Under the pieces are notes generated by a model, which saw only the letters and a program-made list of their open reading frames with translations, was not told the origin of the DNA and made no database searches. Shown here one piece after another: positions 12,401 through 21,400 of a stretch of 64,000 nt of DNA (within the stretch, counting starts at the first letter, position 1; every line of letters starts with the position of its first letter). This stretch comes from Branchiostoma floridae (taxonomy: Eukaryota > Chordata > Leptocardii > Amphioxiformes > Branchiostomatidae), in contig NC_049995.1 of assembly GCF_000003815.2 (NCBI RefSeq), positions 9,637,370 to 9,701,369 of the forward strand, read 5' to 3'. A program made the position numbers and the translations under genes.

Positions 12401-15400
12401 CACCGAAACACTTCAATTTAATTGAAAATGGGACTTCAATAATCTAAATGTACAGATAGAGAACAAGAAAACCTAATGTCATCATGTTGAAATTCAAAAA
12501 TTAGTTGAGAAATGATAAACCTTTGTTTTTAAACCTTGCTTATTCCATCTCAGTTTGTTTAATTGGTCATCACCGGTACATTTTGGACATTTCTCCGGGT
12601 TCTGTCTATATGTCAAATATACTTCTTCACAAACCGCAGTTGAGAGCGCAGAGAGAGCGCGGTGAGAGCGCCGTCCTAGCTAAATTGGCATCATAAACCA
12701 CTGTTGAGACCTATTGCGCTCGCCGCGCTCGCTGTGCGCTCTGTTGGCGCTCACGGCGCTCGCTGCGCGCTCCCTTGGCGCTCTCTCTGCGCTCATCGGT
12801 GGATCGCCGTCTACGGCGCTCTCACGGCGACTGTTTTGAGCAGGTTCAAAACAGTTGCGGAGGTGATGGCGACCATGGCGACCATGGCGCTCCCACCGCC
12901 CTCTCTGCGCGCTCCCATGGCGACCTTGGCGATCCTGTCGCGCTCTCACCGCGCTCTTCCCAATTTGAGGTCGCAGAGAGAGCGCCGCGAGAGCGCCGTC
13001 CTAGTGGAAAGGGGGTATAAATGGACCTTCATGAAGTTTTGTTGGTGTATAGCGGTTATGTAAAGGAAGGTCAAGTTTGAAAATGGTTTACCTGGCCTTT
13101 TCCGTCGGTATTGCAGTGAACTGTGCGTGCCTGTTATCAGCATAACTCGAGGTGTTTGTGCATTAATTAGAAAAAATGCTCACAAAATGATGTTGAATAA
13201 TATTGATTTACTCTTTGAACTAGTGGGGCTTTGGCGAGTATCCTTGAAGCACCATGCACCGTGAAGTGGTCCAACTCCTACCAGATCAAACCTGCAGAAG
13301 AGGGCGGGAGGTGTCTGTACTTCGTTGCGGCGTCGGCAGGAGACATTTTTGTTGTCTTTTCCGCCATCCCGAGGGACAAGACTACCTGGTATCATCTTCA
13401 GATCAGTTTCCAAGGTGTCGCACTCTACAAGGTAACATAGCGATTTTTTTAAAACGACTCAACTCGGTACTGTTTTTCAATATGTTGATTTTAATCAATT
13501 ATTTATGCTATGAACATGTTAACTTAACTGGAATGTAAAAAGTCATTGTTCGTATGCGGCTATTGTTCTTACGTTTTTTATGTAATCATGGTAAAACCAT
13601 GTGTGATAAGGTCGAAATTCGGGTGAATGTGCGAGAACATTACTCAATAAAATATTGACAACATTGAAATTGACAATACTTTTACAACCTTGTTTTATCT
13701 TTGGTTAGACCACTTTCTATGCTATGTAGAAATGTAACTATGTCTTTTACAGGGAATGAAATTGGTTAAATACGAAGGAGCGAAAAGCGCAAGAAGTCTT
13801 GGAGACTCCAAACTGTTTCAGCCATATTTTATCTGCATCGAAGAAAATATGGACAAACAACAAACCAACATCAAATATGGCATCGGCTCAGATAATGCGG
13901 TAAGTAACAAGCATATGGCTTGTGCTTTAAATTTTAAAAAATAAAAAATGCCCTTTAAAATTAAAAGGGCATTCCACTACACACGGGAGTGTTATTTTCC
14001 GATAGATATTTTAATACTTTAATATTAAAATATTAAAATATTAAAATATTAAAATATTAAAATATTAAAATATTAAAATATTAAAATATTAAAATATTAA
14101 AATATTAAAATATTAAAATATTAAAATATTAAAATATTAAAATATTAAAATATTAAAATATCAAAATATCAAAATATTAAAATATTAAAATATATTTTAA
14201 TATTTTTGTTACTTCCTAAAATTAAACTTTTAGGAAGTAACAAATGCATACTACTTCACATTATACGATAAAGTACCCAGTTGCTCCACGTGCCTCAAAA
14301 GCATTCAGTCTTCTACTAAACTCCTAAGTACCCTCTAATTGAATTAATCCTATGGCTGAATACAATGCAAAACTTTAAGGTAAGGTTACAAAACTAATTT
14401 CAGGATCGCTAAGAAATCTCGTCTTGTTATGTGTTCTTTGCTATCTTATCAGCAATTTGCCTTCTCGGTGTGCTTAGCGATCCTCATTTATTCCGAAAAT
14501 ATGCACGATAAACAAAGTGTCTATGCGTACAGGGAATGCATGGGTAGGGTCTACATGCCTTGGGTTTTGTGAGTGTCATATTGTTTAACAAAACACACAT
14601 CGCGCAATTCGAATTCATCCCAAAGTGAATTCCACAAAATTCGGCTGATTATGTATTCATTGACACATTATCTATTGGAAAACACCAACCCCTTCCGGAG
14701 TGGAATGCCCCTTTAAGCACTTGCGTCAAGCTTGCCTCACTGCTGGGTTCGAAAGATATTCGACGAACTTCAGAGATAGAGAACAAATTTTCTTATTTTT
14801 TTGTGTATCTAACGCCAAAGCCGTTTTGATTATAGTGCCATATATTATGCAGTTGTGCAATATATCAAACATTTTCGTTGACAGGAAAAGGGTTTGGTCT
14901 ATATGGTCTGCAATGATAATGGTAAGCCATTGGGTATCCGATTCTACTCCTTTGGAAGCGGGGAAGAAGACGTAGAGATCATGGACGCCAGGATCATCGA
15001 GGGAGGGGCTGCAGGACAGATGGAATGTACAGGGGGAACTGTCATGAAGGACGGCATGTGTGTGGAAGACTGTCATCCGGAATGCAACGGTGAGATTTTC
15101 TAAGATCGTTGTGTCAGACACCTTCGAAATTTGTTTAACCCTTGTCCTGCTAAGACTTCTTTTGCCAATTTAACATCATACATCCCCCCCCCCCCTTCCC
15201 CTCCCCAAGCAGCCCTCGTAATCCCTGCTTCGCCTATTGGGTCAGTTAGTCCTCACTCATAGTGAGCAATTTGGCTGGTCTCAATCATGCTGTTTCTGAC
15301 CTAGGGCGAAGAGTTGCTGTTAAAGTTCCAATCATGTAACCCGTAATCTTGCGTGGCCTTCAGGCCTTGTTACGTGGTGACCATTTAGTAAAAAAAAAAT

Positions 15401-18400
15401 TGATCAGCTCTGTAAAACTTGACCTATTCTGTGCTGCTACTGCAGATTTACCTCCCCAATCGATGCGGTTTACTGCAGTGAATTAAACATGCGCACAACC
15501 ATAAAGGTACTGGACCCACATACTGCCATTATATGTGCATCCCTTATATATAGGGGCTCAACAGGACAAGAGTTTTAATGGTTAACAAGGAAATATTTGT
15601 TCTGTAGTCGGTCAGCAGCGGTTAACGTTTGATTGAACTTTACCTTACAATACAGGATGCATTCCAAAGTCTCCAGGATCGAAGCTCGACACCGAATGCC
15701 GCCTGTGTAAGCACTTTTCTGTTCGCAAGGACGACGGAAGTACCCAATGTGTGGCCGCATGCCCTGCCGGAAAAAAGGTGGCTCCAAATGGTGTGACGTG
15801 CATATGTGAAGACTATTCCGTCCGCAACGATGACGGGAGTACCCAATGTGTCTCAGCGTGTCCTGTCACTACCCACCAAGTGGCCACCGATGGCGTGACC
15901 TGCGAACGTAAGTTGTAACAGTGGGGTTCAAGCGCTGCCAAACTGACCAAGCCAACAGCTCTGAGCTTTTGGTATTGTGGTTCTATCCCGGGTGTCGGCA
16001 TGCTGTTTCTTTCTATTCTACTCACCTCTCTGGTTGTTTCACTGGTTCCCATGCCTACCCAATACCTACCCTGTGAGTAACAAGCTAGAAATGTGCCACA
16101 TAGGGATATCGAACTCGGAGATTCGAGGACGAATCTTGAAAAGAAAAGGGGGAGTAGTGTAACAGTGGGGTTCAAGCGCTGCCAAACTGACCACGACAAC
16201 AGCTCTGAGCTTTTGGTGTTCAATCCCGGGTGTCGGTATGTTGTTTCTTTCTGTTACACTCGCCTCTCTGGTTGTTTCAAATTTCAACTTGAATGCCTCT
16301 ATAAAACTTAAATTCTTGAGGGCAGACTAACTGCAAGAATCCAATAATGGTTTGTTGGTATACTTGCATACACAAGATTGCATGTCCAAAGCGTGATTGT
16401 AGCCATGCCTATGCACCCGGCCTATAAAAACAAGAACATGCTGTACTCTGCTCATTCGAGCCCATAACACCAAGGAAGCCATACGGCGAAACATGTTTGT
16501 TGTGTGTCGGTTCAAATAAAGTTCCTAAACGGGGAACATGCGGCTCCAGCGTCTTTTCTGAAGATGTGGCGTAAGTGTGAACGGTTGGCTTGAAGTTGTC
16601 CTTCTCCACATACTCTGTAGCCATGCGATTTTGTTTTCTTTTCAGCCAAGTTAAAGAAGTGGAGGGACGACGATCGTTGTGGTCCAAGCTACACAACACC
16701 GACAGCCAACCCAGGGCAGTGCGACCCAAATAGTGCCAAACCCTGCTGTTCCTCACTTGGATGGTGTGGAAACACTGTCAGACACTGCACCTGCGCAGTC
16801 TGTAGGGACTATCGTAAGTATTCAATCACATAAACTTAGTGGTGCGTACCTATAGCCCGGACTTGGAACTGGACCTAAAAAAAAAACCCTAAATGTCCGG
16901 AGTCAAGTTCGGACTTGTAAAAAGCTATCTGTCACTTACATTCCCTTTTTTTTGTTCTAAACCATCTAAAACCTTCCATAGACAGTGAAATTTGCACTGG
17001 AAAAAGACAGAAAACATTTTGTGTTTACACTAGCTGTATATAATTTGCATGTATTTTTCAAATTGCATTTCAATTCATGCTAACATGCAATTTTATGTGC
17101 ACCATTCCCCCCTTTCCCTCAAAAAAGAAAACTTTCTTGCGCACATAATATGCAATGATGGGTTCAGGTCCGGACTTAAAGTCCGGACCTGAACCTGTTC
17201 TGCTGGACCTGAATCCGGACCTGAACCTGAATGTGAGTTTAGGTACGCACCACCACATAAACCAATGTTTAGCATTAAATATTTTGATACGCTCGACTGC
17301 TGGCTAAAAAGGGGACAATTCCTTTCTTTAAAAGTAAGTGCCCTTCGGAAAGATACTTTTCACGACCGGTTTCACTTCACCCAGGTGTAAAAATAGGTAA
17401 CTGACTTCGGCCGGGGAGGTAAAAATGAAAATAATCTAGCCTATTTAAGTTTTAACCTTTTGTATCTTTGTCTCTGCATTTAAATTCTTTGAAGTGGCGT
17501 CGTGTGTGGCATAACTGGTAGAGTATTTGGTTCGAAACCTCAGAGGTCCCGAGTTCTATATTCACCGTGTCCCCGACGTTGTGGCACTGAACACAACCTT
17601 TCTGATTTCACACATGTGTAAAATTGTTACCTGACTTCGATCGGGGAGGTAAACTACTGCACTTACCCTCTGTCTGTACTTTGTATGTGACACTGTTAAA
17701 ATAAGTTACTAACTTGAGTGCAGTGACACATTGTCAACGTCTGTCCCAAAGCAAATTTGAAAAAAAACAACAACAAATCTTTCAACACCAAAAAGAAGTT
17801 ACTCAAGCAACTGGATATGGTTTTGGAANNNNNNNNNNNNNNNNNNNNNNNNNNNNNNNNNNNNNNNNNNNNNNNNNNNNNNNNNNNNNNNNNNNNNNNN
17901 NNNNNNNNNNNNNNNNNNNNNNNNNNNNNNNNNNNNNNNNNNNNNNNNNNNNNNNNNNNNNNCTGACGAGGATAGTGGATTCTATCCAAACGTCTGACCG
18001 TTTCCAAACCATATTCAGTTGCTTGAGTAACTACTTTTTGGTGTATCTTATTACATGGGTGTCTAACCTACATCGACAAATCTTTCAACTTTTTTTCATA
18101 CCAGGGCCAAAGACGAGGGATGACTATAAATGCGGTCCCAGTTTCCCGGCACTAGGAGCAAATCCCGGAAAGTGTGACGCGAAGGGAGCGGCACCCTGCT
18201 GTTCCGCACAAGGATTTTGCGGGAATACAGCAGACCACTGCACCTGCTCAGACTGCGTTGACTATCGTACGTGTTTTTATTATTCTAAAGGCAAAAAAAG
18301 TGAGACTTGGAACCATATATATATAGCCTCATTCGGCCAGTAATGAACGTTATAAAGTCTTTAGGCTTCTAAGCTACTTAATAATCGGAAGTAAAAATGC

Positions 18401-21400
18401 ATTTCGAACACTGCACAAAAATCGGCTTTTCTCACATTATTAGGGAAATGTAATGTAACGCCTAGCAAATATTAGATTTACCAGGAAGTTTTCAACATTT
18501 GCTCATCGGTAATACATGCAAAAATGATAAAATTAAAGCATAGAAAAAGGCTCCGTTTCGATGGGAACCTGTAAATATTGCAATAAAGATTATTGTCGAC
18601 AGAAACAGCTCACCAATAGCCTCTGAACTCATAGATTAGACATTAAAAAGGCTTACAAATCTCAACTGCCATGACAACTGTGTCAGGCAAAAGTACTTAC
18701 TTTGTGTGGTTTTTACTTTCTTGTCTCGTACAGCCTGATTCACACTTCACGCGAACGCTGGCCGATTTTTAGATTGGTTGGAGCTCGGCTGGCGAATTTC
18801 AAAATCGCTTGAGTGTCAAATGTATTTTTTGCTGAAAATCACAAATTGGACAGGGCTAGGGCGACGTCCTTTTAATTTCTCAGTTGTGGGAAACATGTAG
18901 GCTATGAGAAGAGTAGACACACTGAAAATAAGAACATTAATTTTGTGATAGACCAATCCAAAATCTCATATATAAAAGCTAACAAAAACCGTCGCAGAGG
19001 CCTCGATGAATCTAAGCGCAGCTTTCAGGGACCCGCAAACTGGGCCGAGCTGCTAAAAATCGCCCGAAGACCGCGTAATCGCGGGGACGTCGGTCGTTGT
19101 TCAGCCGTCTTTATTTGTGACGGGTGTCAGTTTAACGATTCTGCGCCTTCCTCCCCAGGATGGTTGAAACGAGATTCCTCATGGGTTGTGGAATCTGCCG
19201 GCACACCGTGGGTCAACAACAGAGTGACGTATGATGCCACAAAAGTCTTGGATGGGAACACTGGAACCTACTGGAACCCCATGCATACCGGCCGATACTT
19301 CAACAACTGGTACATCATTCTCGACCTCGCAGCGCCCCACACTTTGACCCGCATCGCAATCAACAACAGAGGAGACTACGATCATGACGTTGCAGCCTTC
19401 AAGTTGCAAAAGTCGCAGGGTAATAGTCCGTACAACTGGGAGGACGTGGTGTCCTTTACTAACGTAATAAAGTGGACGAGCAGGCGCCAAGAGTTCGGCG
19501 GTTTCCGGGAAACAGCAGAGTATTGGAGGTTCGTGGTCACTCGGACCTACGGGGGCTATCAGCCGTATCTCAAAGAACTGAACTTCCAAGGATTCGAAGC
19601 AGGTAAGGGATTCATCCGTAAATAGTTTCATCGGGTTGGTAAAATACTCATATAGTAAGGTTCTTCAAACACAACCCAGACAGCACTTACTTCCAACGTT
19701 TTGATGTCTGCCAGACACCATCATCAGGGTTTGAATGACTGGATACGATTCTCGCTGCTACTTATTGCCGATAAAGGCTAAACGAGGCTATCTGGATCAG
19801 GAAGTCAGCTCGATCCAGTCATAAACAGAGATGAGGGGGGGGGGGGGATACAAACTGAGCCACGTAGTACTTTCTCGGTTGTGTTTGAAGAACTTTAATA
19901 TATGGGTAAGGGATTCATATTTTGTAACCTATACAAATGCCAATTCAAGGAAGATCCACAGTAATTGATGAGTACTAGTAAACCGTTGGAAATGGTAACG
20001 ATAGTTTGCCTTCAGATGTTTTGCCATACCATAATTGAAGGGACGTAGACGTATTTGCGTTTATTTAACGTAACCGAGACAAGCTGTGAAATCTTTTTCG
20101 TGTCGAAATTTCTTATCATTTGATCAAGGATTAATGACCCGCTCCGAGGTGTATAAGTGCACTTAATACATGGTCCGTTCCTTTAACCACCGAATGAACG
20201 ACCGAGCGTACCGAGCGTCGCCAAACTGACCATGCCAAAGGCACTGAGCTTTTAGTGTACTGGTTTGCGGTGTTGGGTTTGTGGTCTGGCGGCTCTGGTT
20301 CGAATCCTGGGAGCCAAGAGAGACTACTCCTTTCGTACATTCCTTACATTGGCTCTCATGCCGAACCTATAACAGGCTAGAGATGTGCCACACAAAAGTA
20401 TCGAACTCGGAGATTCGAGGACGAATCTTGAAAATAAAAGGGGGGTGTGTAAAAGTGGAGTTTAAGCGTCACCAAATTGACCATGCCAAAGGTTTTGAGC
20501 TTTTGGTGAAGTGGGTTGCGGCGCTGCATGGGATATTGTGGTCTGGCCGCCCGGGTTTGAATCCCGGGAGCCAAAAGACTGTTTCTACACCTTTTTTTGC
20601 AGGTACCAATGTTGCCCTGGGGATGTTAGCGTTTCAAACAACCACGCGTCCGGACGGCGGACCTGCCAGGCTTGCAGTCGACGGGAACCCCTCTACAAGA
20701 TGGACAGATGGTTCCTGTGCACATTCTCAACAAGAGGAGAATCCCACGTGGTGGGTGGATCTCGGTCAGTCGTATGCGGTTGATAGGTACGTATATTTAA
20801 CGCTAGTTCATGTTTATCCGTTGGGTAACCTAAATCCGTTGTTTTAAAAGCTAGGTATTTGCAGATAGCAAGTTCACGGACGGTGGTTTTGAACATGTTA
20901 AATTTTTGAAATATAGTGTTTATTTTCAAAATATTGCAATGTCTATCGACTTGATACCCTTATATACCCTGTTTTTTTAAAACAACGGATATGGAGTACC
21001 CCATGGATAAAGGTGAACTAGCGTTACATGTTTGTACACATATCAGTCATGACAGTCATCAGTCATGCGCGCGCGCGCACACACACGCACACACACACAC
21101 ACACAGAGACCATCTGGTCATTATGACCTATTTTCGATGGTTCATCCGATTATGATTATCATATTTCGAATTGAACAAAGCATCAAGCATCCTAGCCTGG
21201 TACCCAGCCGTATTACCGCTCCCGAATCTCTTCTGTACTGCGGAGAAAATAGAAGAGACTCGGGAGCTATAATGGCTGGGTACCAGGCTACAAGAATCTG
21301 ATTCTTGCCTTTAGTAGCAAATGTGTCTACACTGTATATTGCATTGACTGTTCACTAAAGACTTTAACTAGATATGTCTACGTGAGCGTGTGCCATTATG

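Noticed and set aside
12680-13063. Overlapping Ala/Arg-rich ORFs on both strands
   Set aside because: All frames derive from GCGCTC-type repeats and have no domain or conservation signal that I can see.
18945-19158. N-terminal extension of the F5/8C exon
   Set aside because: The frame is open, but the acceptor at 19158 gives the required phase and the extension is low-complexity basic sequence unlike the domain.
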